From JACDAV01 sp964626755 (lineage in GTDB: Bacteria > Chloroflexota > Limnocylindria > Limnocylindrales > CSP1-4), in assembly GCA_964626755.1 (NCBI GenBank), contig CAZVGO010000050.1:186001-250000 (forward strand): a DNA stretch of 64,000 nucleotides, read 5' to 3'. The translations under genes were made by a program, and so were the position numbers. The notes under the pieces are model-generated. The model ran no database searches, was not told the DNA's origin, and saw nothing but the letters and a program-made list of their open reading frames with translations. Below are positions 32,893 through 40,848 of the stretch, piece after piece (the stretch's first letter is position 1; each line of letters begins with the position of its first letter).

Positions 32893-34020
32893 TTACTGGA
32901 CCGTCAAGATGCCGGTCATCGCCGGGTGGAAGGTGCAGAAGAACGTGTACGTGCCGGCCGCGAGCGGCGGAACGTTGTCGACGACTCTGGCGGGACCGGT
33001 CACATCCTGGCCATTGAACACCAACCCGGTGTCGTTGCGAATCGCGACGTCGTGCTGGATCCCGGCGTCCCGGTTGTCGAAGTCGATCGCGAACGGCTCG
33101 TCCGCGGGAGCTTCCAGCGCGGCCTTGTCGAACGCGACGGCGGACGCGACAAGGACGAGGGTAACGGCGGGCGGCGCCGCGCTGCCGGACGGAGCGGGCG
33201 TGGCCCGCGCCTTGTCGACCTGCTCCTGGAGCCACGTGTCGAACTCCGCCCCGCCGAGCGCATGGACCTGGAACGTCATCGTGCGGTGGCCGACGCCGCA
33301 CAGCTCGGCGCACTGACCGCCGAACGACTGACCGGCCTCGTCCTCGTTCAGGCGGAACTCGAACCGGTTGACCTGGCCGGGCACGACGTCGCGCTTGTAC
33401 AGGAAGCGCGGCACGTAGAACGCGTGGATGACGTCCGGGCTCTCGAGCTGGACCTGGACGTTTCGCCCGACCGGCACGCTCAGCCCTCCGCCGGGACCCT
33501 CCGGGATGACCTGGGTGAACGCCTCCGTGACGCCATCCTCCGCGAGGTAGACGAACTGCCAGTTGAACTGGCCGGCGATCGCCTTCACTCTCAGGTCCGG
33601 CGTCGCCGAGACGGCCTCGACGGTGTTGAGGCTTTGCCACGAGATGTAGAACAGGAATGCCACGATGATCGTCGGGATGAGCGTCCACGAGATCTCGGCG
33701 ATGTTGTTGCCGTGGGTCTGGGGCGGCAGCTCGTTGTCGCCCGGCTTGCGCCGGTAGCGAATGACGCTCCAGACGATGAGCCCCTCGACGAGGAGGAAGA
33801 TCGCGGCCGCGAACCAGAAGACGATGTCGTAGAGGTTCCGGATCTCCTGCCCCTGCGAGGTCGCGGCCTTGAGCGGGAACATGCTATCGAGCGCTCTCCG
33901 GAGGCCGCCCAGCACGTCAGTCCCGAGGACGACGATCAGCGCGATGAGCGCCAGGGCAGCGACCACGAGCCCGATCGCGATTGCGCCGGGCGCGGGTCTT
34001 GACCGTGGGCGACTCGACAT
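32893..34020 (-). CDS. ctaC: Cytochrome c oxidase subunit II with extra C-terminal cupredoxin domain
   Basis: 375 residues. A signal-anchor helix (13-33) and second helix (about 65-87, 112-128 region) precede the CuA domain with ligands His199, Cys237, Glu239, Cys241, His245 and Met248 (GGQCAELCGVGHRTM). Typical subunit II would stop near 265. Here a Pro/Ala linker (272-285) leads to a second copper fold with predicted type 1 ligands His323, Cys362, His365 and Met368 (FFCTFHPAMTG). No heme c motif (CXXCH) is present, unlike caa3 oxidases. The extra domain may donate electrons to CuA. First gene of the oxidase operon, divergent from ctaG. Confidence 0.93.
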   Translation of the reverse strand: MSSRPRSRPAPGAIAIGLVVAALALIALIVVLGTDVLGGLRRALDSMFPLKAATSQGQEIRNLYDIVFWFAAAIFLLVEGLIVWSVIRYRRKPGDNELPPQTHGNNIAEISWTLIPTIIVAFLFYISWQSLNTVEAVSATPDLRVKAIAGQFNWQFVYLAEDGVTEAFTQVIPEGPGGGLSVPVGRNVQVQLESPDVIHAFYVPRFLYKRDVVPGQVNRFEFRLNEDEAGQSFGGQCAELCGVGHRTMTFQVHALGGAEFDTWLQEQVDKARATPAPSGSAAPPAVTLVLVASAVAFDKAALEAPADEPFAIDFDNRDAGIQHDVAIRNDTGLVFNGQDVTGPARVVDNVPPLAAGTYTFFCTFHPAMTGILTVQ

Positions 34021-34182
34021 CGGGTGTCCTCGGTGATCTCGGCGCCGCCAGGACCAGGCGGGCCTCCGGGGAGTTCGTCAGGGCGTCCGGCGGGACGGCC
34101 GGACGCGGGCATTCTACCCGGACGGCGTGGCCGGCGCGCGCGTCGGCCGGTGATCGGACTCACACAGCGGGTTCGGGAGACA

Positions 34183-35229
34183 ATGCGGCCGATGGCCGTT
34201 CTCCGAACCCTCGCCGCGTCCGCGGCCGCAGCCCTGCTGGCGATCGCCTGCAGCGCGCCGGTTTGGGCCCATGGGACGGCCGACGTCGGGCCACCGGACG
34301 CGGCCGCATTCCTGTTCGGCTGGACGTTCGAGCCGCTCGTCGCGATACCGTTGCTCGTGGCCGCGCTGGCCTGGATCGCGGCGGTCCGGAGGGTGAACGC
34401 GGCGCACCCGGCGAACCCGGTGCCGCGCGCGCGGAATGTCGCGTTCCTCGGGGGCCTGTTCGCGATCGCCGTTGCGTTGCTCTCCGGCATCGAGCGCTAC
34501 GACACCGTGCTCTTCTCGGTCCACATGGTCCAGCACATCATCCTCACCCTGGTCGCGCCACCGCTCATCGCCCTCGGTGCCCCGATTACCCTGCTCCTCC
34601 GCCTCGCGCGACCCGAGACGCGGCGGCGGTGGATCCTGCCCGTGCTCCACAGCCGGGTCGTCCGGGCGCTCTCCTTCCCGGTCGTCGCCTGGGTGCTGTT
34701 CGCGGGCGTCATGTGGGCGACCCACTTCTCGGCGGTGTTCGACCGCGCGCTGGAGGACCCGCTCGTCCACTACGTAGAACACGCGGCATACCTCGGAGCC
34801 GGGTTCCTCTTCTGGTGGCCGGCCATCGGCCTCGACCCGACGCCGTGGCGGATGAGCCACCCCGTGCGGGCGCTGTACGTGTTCCTCCAGATGCCCCAGA
34901 ACACGTTCCTCGCGGTCGCGATCCTCTCGGCGACCACCCCGTTGTATGCGCATTACGCGACGCTCGCGCGATCGTGGGGCCCGAGCCCGCTCGCGGATCA
35001 GCAGGCGGCGGCCGGGATCATGTGGTTCGTGGGCGATCTGCTGTTCCTTGCCGCGATCCTCGGCCTTGTGGCGGCGTGGATGCGCCACGAGGAGCGCTCC
35101 ACGGCTATCGCTGACCGGCGGGCGGACACGGCCCGCGCCGGAATGACGGCACGCGAGGCGCGCCAAGCGGAGCGGCTGGCCGAGGAGCGGGGGAGCGCGG
35201 CTTCCCCCAGCGAGCCCCAATCGAGGTAG
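34183..35229 (+). CDS. ctaG: CtaG-type cytochrome c oxidase assembly protein
   Basis: About 348 residues with a signal sequence (LAASAAAALLAIACSAPVWA) and seven or so helices of the caa3_CtaG family. Conserved residues include HMVQHIILTLVAPPLIALGAP, THFSAVFD, HYVEHAAYLGAGFLFWWP and MPQNTFLA. The family is needed for active caa3-type oxidase, apparently in CuB or subunit assembly. ATG 34183 (behind GGGAGA) is chosen because the longer frame from 34024 is low-complexity and overlaps the ctaC promoter. It is divergent from the oxidase operon. The C-terminus is a charged tail. Confidence 0.9.
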   Translation: MRPMAVLRTLAASAAAALLAIACSAPVWAHGTADVGPPDAAAFLFGWTFEPLVAIPLLVAALAWIAAVRRVNAAHPANPVPRARNVAFLGGLFAIAVALLSGIERYDTVLFSVHMVQHIILTLVAPPLIALGAPITLLLRLARPETRRRWILPVLHSRVVRALSFPVVAWVLFAGVMWATHFSAVFDRALEDPLVHYVEHAAYLGAGFLFWWPAIGLDPTPWRMSHPVRALYVFLQMPQNTFLAVAILSATTPLYAHYATLARSWGPSPLADQQAAAGIMWFVGDLLFLAAILGLVAAWMRHEERSTAIADRRADTARAGMTAREARQAERLAEERGSAASPSEPQSR

Positions 35230-35294
35230 TTCGAAGCAAGCGCAACAACCCGCTCGCTGGGCGGGCCACCGGGCGAGCTGGCGGGGGCTGCGCG

Positions 35295-36296
35295 TCAGCC
35301 CGGGATCGGCGCCGCCAGGTACTCCCGGTAGCGTTCCGGATCGACGTTCCCGCCGCTGACGATCCCGACGACGGGTCCGCCGGCGGCGTCCAGCCCGGCC
35401 TCGCGCGAGCGGAACCGCATCACTGCCACGGCCAGCGCCCCGGACGGCTCGGCGACGAGCCGGCTCTCCTCGGCCGCCAACCGGACCCCGGCCGCGATCT
35501 CCTCCTCCGTCACGGTGACGATCGCGTCGAGCAGCGCGGACAGGTGGGCGAACGTCCGTAGGCCCAGGGAGGTCGTTCGGGTGCCATCGGAGATCGTCCG
35601 TCCCACCTTCTCGGCGGGCCACGCGACGATCCGGCCGGCCGCGAGCGAGTCGCGTGCGTCGGCCGCGAGCTCCGGCTCGACACCGATGATCCGCGCCTTC
35701 GGCACCAGTGCCCGGACCGCCACTGCAACACCGCTCGCCAGCCCGCCCCCGCCGACGGGCACGACCACCGCGGCAAGGTCGGGAAGCGCCTCGGCGATCT
35801 CGAGCCCGACGGTGCCCTGCCCGGCGATGATCCGGTCGTCGTCGAACGGCGGGATGATCGCGAGGCCGTCCCGTGCCGCGCGCTCCTCGGCGACCTGCCG
35901 CCGCTCGTCGCTCGACGGCCCCACCCAGACGATCTCTGCTCCGTCCGCGGCGACCCGCGCCGCCTTGATTGCGGGCGCGTCGCTCGGCATGACGATGACC
36001 GCCGGCGCGCCGAGCAGCCGGGCGGCCCGCGCCACTCCCTGGGCGTGGTTACCGGACGAGTACGTGATGACGCCGCGGCGGCGTTCGACCTCGCTCAGCG
36101 ACGCGATCGCCACGTACGCTCCCCGGATCTTGAACGCCCCGATTGGCTGAAGCGACTCGGCCTTGAGGAAGCGTCGGTCGATGGGCGGGCCGAACGGGAC
36201 GAGCGGCGTCGGCGTCGCGATGCCCCGGAGGAGCGATGCGGCACGCCGGACGTCGTCGAGGCCGACGAGTCCCGCTGTCGGAGGGGCATCGGTCAC
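35295..36296 (-). CDS. Threonine/serine dehydratase (fold-type II PLP enzyme)
   Basis: 333 residues. The Schiff-base lysine K56 is in IGAFKIRGAY, SSGNHAQGVA (81-90) binds the substrate carboxylate, and GGGGLASG (182-189) binds the PLP phosphate. Lacking the regulatory ACT domains of biosynthetic IlvA, it resembles the short catabolic threonine dehydratase/serine racemase group that deaminates L-threonine or L-serine. GTG 36296 overlaps the stop of the upstream zinc-finger gene (GTGA), so the two are coupled. The 475-codon frame that runs further upstream is a shadow. Confidence 0.92.
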   Translation of the reverse strand: MTDAPPTAGLVGLDDVRRAASLLRGIATPTPLVPFGPPIDRRFLKAESLQPIGAFKIRGAYVAIASLSEVERRRGVITYSSGNHAQGVARAARLLGAPAVIVMPSDAPAIKAARVAADGAEIVWVGPSSDERRQVAEERAARDGLAIIPPFDDDRIIAGQGTVGLEIAEALPDLAAVVVPVGGGGLASGVAVAVRALVPKARIIGVEPELAADARDSLAAGRIVAWPAEKVGRTISDGTRTTSLGLRTFAHLSALLDAIVTVTEEEIAAGVRLAAEESRLVAEPSGALAVAVMRFRSREAGLDAAGGPVVGIVSGGNVDPERYREYLAAPIPG

Positions 36297-36637
36297 CGCG
36301 CGCCCCGTCCGATCTCGCGCTGGCAGTCGATGCAGTGGGCCGCCCAGGGCAGTGCTTCGAGCCGTTCGGGCGAGATCGGTCGGCCGCAGCGCCGGCACGT
36401 CCCGAACGTGCCGTCGTCGAGCCGGCCGAGGGCGGCGTCGACCAGCTCGAGCTGCTGGCGAGCCCGGTCGCGGAGGGCGAGGTCGCGCTGCTGCTCGAAT
36501 ACCTGGCTCGCGGCGGCGGCCTGCGAGCCGTAGGTCATCGTGCCGGGCGGCGTGATCGTCTCGGCCACCTCGGCCTCGAGGCGTGACCGCTCGGCGAGCA
36601 GGGCGGCGCGTGCGGAGTCGAGGTCGAGGGCGGGCAC
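36293..36637 (-). CDS. TraR/DksA-family C4 zinc finger protein
   Basis: 114 residues. A helical coiled-coil N-terminal half (SARAALLAERSRLEAEV...QLELVDAALGRLDDG) precedes the DksA-type zinc finger CRRCGRPI...HCIDC with Cys81, 84, 102 and 105. Such proteins enter the RNA polymerase secondary channel or act as small regulatory factors. GTG start; a TACGAT hexamer sits 6 nt upstream, indicating a leaderless message. It is translationally coupled to the dehydratase gene downstream. Confidence 0.9.
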   Translation of the reverse strand: MPALDLDSARAALLAERSRLEAEVAETITPPGTMTYGSQAAAASQVFEQQRDLALRDRARQQLELVDAALGRLDDGTFGTCRRCGRPISPERLEALPWAAHCIDCQREIGRGAR

Positions 36638-36643
36638 GGTGCG

Positions 36644-36649
36644 ATCGTA
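36644..36649 (-). promoter_or_regulatory. Predicted -10 element (TACGAT), leaderless promoter of the DksA-like gene
   Basis: TACGAT on the minus strand, then six bases, then the GTG at 36637. No ribosome binding site is present. Confidence 0.5.
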
Positions 36650-36721
36650 CGCCGACCGGGGCCAGCGCCGAAACGGGCAGATCGCCGTATCCTCGGGCCG
36701 ACGACATCGCAGGAGGACTCA

Positions 36722-36892
36722 ATGGCGCTCGAAACCGATCCGGTGTGCGGAATGCAGGTCGACACAGATACGTCCGACCTGAAGACCGAGCACGACGGCA
36801 AGACGTACTGGTTCTGCGGGCGGGGCTGCCTGCTCGAGTTCCGCGACGACCCGGAGAAATACCTCGACCCGAGCCATCAGCCGTCGATGTGA
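36722..36892 (+). CDS. Small YHS-domain protein
   Basis: A 56-residue gene with a strong AGGAGG site 6 nt before the ATG. The whole protein is one YHS domain: DPVCGMQVD (6-14), GKTYWFCGRGCLLEF (26-40) and DDPEKYLDP (42-50), with cysteines 9, 32 and 36. YHS domains occur in copper ATPases, heavy-metal proteins and hydroxylases and are thought to bind metal, often copper. As a free-standing domain it may be a small metal carrier or sensor. It lies 1.5 kb from the copper-rich oxidase locus but is not in the same operon. Confidence 0.88.
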   Translation: MALETDPVCGMQVDTDTSDLKTEHDGKTYWFCGRGCLLEFRDDPEKYLDPSHQPSM

Positions 36893-36908
36893 CGCGCAGA
36901 GCTGGGAC

Positions 36909-37268
36909 TCAGCTGACTCCCGGCCGGAGGGGCCTGGGCGTGGTTCTCCGGTTCACTTCGGTCTCGGGTGTGTCCTCGTCGCTGCTGCGGGCGGCTTCCC
37001 AGATCTCTGCGGCGATGTCCTGGGTGTCCCGCGCAGCGACGTGAAACGGCAGGGTGGACGGAGTGGCTTGTGCGCGTCGGCCCTCCGCCTCGTGGAGCTT
37101 GGCGATCCATTCGACCATGTGCTCGGCCGAGAGTCGCTGGAACTCGTCCCGGTAGACGTCGGCTTCGCGCTTCAGCGCGGGGGTTTCACCGTCGACCGCG
37201 CCTGCTAGCCGCCTCTCCGCATCGCGCCACGACGCAAGGGCGGCCTCGATGGCCTGTCTCCGTGCCAT
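36909..37268 (-). CDS. Hypothetical protein with helical N-terminal half
   Basis: 119 residues starting at MARRQAIEAALASWRDAERRL, with GAAGGG about 8 nt before the ATG. The first 60 residues are predicted to be two amphipathic helices rich in Arg/Glu/Ala (ALKREADVYRDEFQRLSAEHMVEWIAKL). The C-terminal part is polar and probably disordered. No recognised family. It converges on the YHS gene, whose stop is 16 bp away. The 541-codon frame extending upstream is a shadow of permease genes. Confidence 0.5.
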   Translation of the reverse strand: MARRQAIEAALASWRDAERRLAGAVDGETPALKREADVYRDEFQRLSAEHMVEWIAKLHEAEGRRAQATPSTLPFHVAARDTQDIAAEIWEAARSSDEDTPETEVNRRTTPRPLRPGVS

Positions 37269-37882
37269 GTTGGCCCTTCTTTCGGGGCCTCGGGTCGGAG
37301 GAGACGGGACAGGTGCCCGCTTGACGGCTTCGGCCTGAGGGTCGCGCTCCGATAGCCTACTCCACCCCCGCAAGTCACGGGCAACACCCAGGCAACACGC
37401 TGGCGGCCCGCCCATCGCCAGATAACTCGCAGCTAAGCGCCGACTGTGAGACTGGGCGACTACGGCGGTCCCACGACCGGGCACTCCGCGTTGGGGTCGG
37501 CCCGCCGTCGAATGCCGGTGCCGGGAGCCGGGGAGGACCTGTCCGTGTCGTCGCTCCGCCTCCGCCTGATTGCGTGTCTGCGCGTCCTCGCCTCCGTCGG
37601 ACTGCTCTTCGCGATCGCCGCCGTCGACTCCGCCGGCCGCCGCTGGCTTATGACCTGAGGCGCTGGCGCGGCTACGGTCCGGGGCCATTGCCACTTTCCC
37701 GCCGGATGGGACTGGGACGCGAAGCCCTGCGTGTCGTCCGCGCGCTCTTCCGCACGGATCGGGGCAGGAGGCGCGGTTTTTCCATTGCCGCACATCCTGG
37801 CCATGGGCAGCTGGTGAAGAAAGCGTGGCCGACTCCCGGCCGGTGAGAATCCGGCGAACAACGACCCGCCCTGACCGTCGCC
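37269..37882. other. Long gene-poor stretch between two minus-strand units
   Basis: Over 600 bp without a convincing coding region. Frames of 60-130 codons on both strands here are Arg/Pro/Ser-rich, lack ribosome sites and look non-coding. A TTGCCC...TAGGCT pair on the minus strand near 37355-37385 could drive the upstream hypothetical gene. I see no tRNA, terminator or repeat of note. Confidence 0.5.
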
Positions 37883-38683
37883 TCAGGTTCGCCCGCCCGC
37901 GACCCCCGTGTCGGAGCTCAGCCGCGTGGCGAGATAGACCGGGATCGCGGACAGGAGGATCACGACGATCGCCACGACGTTGACCGCCGGCGACGGGTCG
38001 CGCGACAGCAGCTTGAGGATGTAGATCGGCAGCGTCTGGTCGCCGCCGGTCGTGAACGTCGTGACGATGACCTCGTCGAACGACAGCGCGAACGCGAGGA
38101 GTCCGCCGGCGAGGAGTGCCGTCCGGATCACCGGGAACGTCACGTAGCGGAACGTCTGCCACGTGTCGGCGCCGAGGTCCATCGACGCCTCCTCGATCGA
38201 CCGCGACGTCCGCCGTAGCCGGGCGAGGACGTTGTTGTAGACGATGACCACGCAGAAGGTCGCGTGGCCGACGATGATCGTGAACAGGCTCAGGTCGATC
38301 CCGAACGTCCGGAACGTCGAGTTCAGCGCCATCCCGGTGACGATGCCCGGCAGGGCGATCGGGAGGATGACGACGAACGAGACCGCTTCGCGGCCGAAGA
38401 ACCGGTAGCGCTGGACCGCGAACGAGAGGAGGGTGCCGAGGCCGAGCGCGATCCCGGTCGCGCCGAGGGCGGCCTGGACCGACGTGAGGAGCGCATCGAT
38501 TGCCTCCGGGTCCGACAGGGCCTGCTCCCACCACCGGAGGCTGAGCCCGCGGATCGGCCAGGCGAGGGCCCGCGCCTCGCTGAACGCGTAGACGAAGATG
38601 ATCAGCAGCGGCAGGTAGATGAATCCGAGGCCGAGCGCGGTCGCCACGCGGAGGCCGATCCGGGTGGCCCTGGACGCCTGCAT
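37883..38683 (-). CDS. potC: ABC transporter permease, spermidine/putrescine type
   Basis: 266 residues with six helices of the binding-protein-dependent permease family. The cytoplasmic EAA loop reads EEASMDLGADTWQTFRYVTFPVI, typical of PotC. FALSFDEVIVTTF is also characteristic. It pairs with the PotB-like permease encoded just upstream (stop and start share one base, TGATG). It is the last gene of the potA-D-B-C operon importing polyamines or related cations. Confidence 0.93.
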   Translation of the reverse strand: MQASRATRIGLRVATALGLGFIYLPLLIIFVYAFSEARALAWPIRGLSLRWWEQALSDPEAIDALLTSVQAALGATGIALGLGTLLSFAVQRYRFFGREAVSFVVILPIALPGIVTGMALNSTFRTFGIDLSLFTIIVGHATFCVVIVYNNVLARLRRTSRSIEEASMDLGADTWQTFRYVTFPVIRTALLAGGLLAFALSFDEVIVTTFTTGGDQTLPIYILKLLSRDPSPAVNVVAIVVILLSAIPVYLATRLSSDTGVAGGRT

Positions 38684-39597
38684 CAGAGCGAGTCGAACGC
38701 GCCGAGCCGGCGGGCGACGGCGAGGTAGGCGAGCATCACGGCGACCGGCACGAGAGCGAATGCCGCGGCGAACGGCAGGTCGCCGGCCACGCCGACGTTG
38801 GCCTGGACGACGTTGCCGATGAACTGCACGCTCGACAGCTGGTTCGGCGCGATGTAATCGCCCATCGTGAGCGAGAACGTGAAGATCGAGCCCGCGACCA
38901 CGGCCGGAAACGCGAGCGGCAGCACGACCCGACGGAACGTCGACCAGCCGCGCGCGCCGAGGTCACCGGATGCCTCCAGCAAGGAGTTCGGGATCCGCTC
39001 GAGGCCGGCAAAGATCGGGAGGATCATGTATGGCAGCCAGAGATACGAGAAACACAGCCACAGCCGGATCTCGCCCTCGGTGAACCCGGGTGCCTCGAGC
39101 CCGAGGGGCCGGAGGACCGCGTTCAGGGGCCCTGCGTCCTGGAGGAGGATCCGCCAGGCGAAGACCTTGACGAGGTAGCTCGACCAGAGCGGCATGAGGA
39201 TCGCGACGACGAGCCAGCCGCGGACGCGGGGCGAGGCGACCCGCGCCATGTAGTAGGCGATCGGGAACGCGATCAGCGCGTCGGTGATCGTGACCGCCGC
39301 CGCGATGGCCAGTGTCCGGACGGTGATCGTCCGGTAGACCTCGGTCGAGGCGAGCCGCTCGAAGTTCTGAAGGCCCGGCTCGTAGACGAGCGTGCCGGTG
39401 AACGGATCGAGCCGCCAGAACGAGTTGACGAACAGGATTACGAGCGACCCGAGGTACGCAGCGACCAGCCAGCCGATCGGGGCGGAGAGGAGCAGCCCAA
39501 GCTGGGCCCTCGGTCGGCGGTAGATCGCAGCGGCGAGCCGCCGGCCCGCGGGAACGCGGACCGGCGGTTCCAGGGGCTCCTCGACTGGCACCCTCAA
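38683..39597 (-). CDS. potB: ABC transporter permease, spermidine/putrescine type
   Basis: 304 residues, six to seven helices plus an N-terminal cytoplasmic extension. The EAA loop is LLEASGDLGARGWSTFRRVVLPLAFP and the late signature SLTMGDYIAPNQL is typical of PotB. With PotC it forms the membrane channel. It sits between the binding protein gene and potC in one operon. Polyamine specificity is inferred from family and operon structure; putrescine, spermidine or an amino-acid derived substrate are all possible. Confidence 0.92.
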   Translation of the reverse strand: MRVPVEEPLEPPVRVPAGRRLAAAIYRRPRAQLGLLLSAPIGWLVAAYLGSLVILFVNSFWRLDPFTGTLVYEPGLQNFERLASTEVYRTITVRTLAIAAAVTITDALIAFPIAYYMARVASPRVRGWLVVAILMPLWSSYLVKVFAWRILLQDAGPLNAVLRPLGLEAPGFTEGEIRLWLCFSYLWLPYMILPIFAGLERIPNSLLEASGDLGARGWSTFRRVVLPLAFPAVVAGSIFTFSLTMGDYIAPNQLSSVQFIGNVVQANVGVAGDLPFAAAFALVPVAVMLAYLAVARRLGAFDSL

Positions 39598-39662
39598 TCA
39601 GGTAGTGCTGCTCGCTCTCCGAGCGCCGAGGTCAGGCGGTGCCAGCCCTCGGCGCGAGGAAC

Positions 39663-40811
39663 TCAGCCCTTGATCTCGGTCCAGGCCTGGACCCACTCGG
39701 AGAAGTCCTTGCAGACGGCCCCGCGCGAGTCGCCGCAGTCCTTCTGCGGCGTCGCCCAGTAGTAGACCTTGCTGAAGTACGCCTCGTCGGTCGCGTGGAA
39801 CGTGTCGCAGTGGCCGGCAGACAGCTTCTCAGCCTCGGCGCATGCCTCTGCGGAGATCGGTGCCTCGCCGAAGGACACCGTGGCCGCCGCGTTCGCCGCG
39901 GGCGAGATGATGTGGTTCATCCAGGCGTACATGCAGTTCGGGCTCTTCGCCTTCGACGAGATCATCCAGGTGTCTGACCAGCCGGTCGCCCCCTCCTTCG
40001 GGAGCGTCACCTCGACCGGGACGTCGTCGCCGTCGAGGACATTCTTGATGACCTGCCAGGTCGTTCCGACCACCGTATCGCCCGCAGAGAATGCCGCGAT
40101 CTCGTCGGTGTAGAGCGACCAGTATTTGCCGATGATCGTCTTCTGCTGCTTGAGCAGGTCGACCGAGGCCTTGAACTGGGCGTCGTCGAGCTCGTACGGG
40201 TTGGTGATGTTCAGATCCGGATTCGTGGCCATGAGGTAGACGGCCGCGTCGGCGATGTAGATCGGCGCGTCGTACGCGGTGACCTTGCCCTTGTACGGCG
40301 AGTTCGGATCGAAAACGACGCTCCAGCTGTCCGGCGCGGTCGTGACGACGTCCGTCCGCCACATGAGGAGGTTCGCACCGCGTCCATGGGGCACCCCATA
40401 GGCGACGCCGTCGACCGTGTTGTGGGGCTTGTTCTTCAGGCCCTCGAACACGTTCGCGTAGTTCGGGATGAGGTTGAGGTTCACGGCAGAGACGTCGCCC
40501 GCCGCGATGAGCCGGTTCGAGGCGTCACCGGATGCAGACACGCCGTCGTAATTGCCGGTCTTCATCAGGGTCACCATCTCGTCCGACGTGTTGCCGAGCG
40601 TCGCGTTGACCTTGCAGCCGGTCGCTGCCTCGAACGGCGCAACCCAGTCAGTCTCGACGTAGCCGGCCCATGCGACGAGGTTGAGCGCGCCTTCGTTGGC
40701 CCCGAGGGCTCCCGGAACACTTGGCTTCGCGCTCGCCCCCGGCTGCGACGTACAGGCGGCCGCAAGCAGCGCCAGCGATGCCACTCCCGCGAGGATCTTC
40801 CGAGTCCGCAT
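39663..40811 (-). CDS. potD: Polyamine-type ABC transporter substrate-binding lipoprotein
   Basis: 382 residues. A lipoprotein signal peptide with lipobox LLAAAC at about 17-22 anchors it outside the membrane. LNLVAWAGYVETDWVAPFEAATGCKV is the PotD/PotF-type N-terminal domain, and YGVPHGRGANLLMWR and the hinge strands match family 1 binding proteins for polyamines. It captures substrate for the PotB/PotC channel. Extra cysteines in the C-terminal third (CMYAW, ACAEAEKLSAGHC, KDCGDSRGAVC) are unusual and may form disulfides. Confidence 0.92.
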   Translation of the reverse strand: MRTRKILAGVASLALLAAACTSQPGASAKPSVPGALGANEGALNLVAWAGYVETDWVAPFEAATGCKVNATLGNTSDEMVTLMKTGNYDGVSASGDASNRLIAAGDVSAVNLNLIPNYANVFEGLKNKPHNTVDGVAYGVPHGRGANLLMWRTDVVTTAPDSWSVVFDPNSPYKGKVTAYDAPIYIADAAVYLMATNPDLNITNPYELDDAQFKASVDLLKQQKTIIGKYWSLYTDEIAAFSAGDTVVGTTWQVIKNVLDGDDVPVEVTLPKEGATGWSDTWMISSKAKSPNCMYAWMNHIISPAANAAATVSFGEAPISAEACAEAEKLSAGHCDTFHATDEAYFSKVYYWATPQKDCGDSRGAVCKDFSEWVQAWTEIKG

Positions 40812-40848
40812 GCTCCTCCTTCGTCCGCGCCATCCGGCGCGGTCCCAC

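Noticed and set aside
37460..37861. 133-codon minus-strand frame in the 37.3-37.9 kb gap
   Set aside because: No ribosome site, no motif and odd Pro/Arg/Ser composition; left as unassigned sequence.
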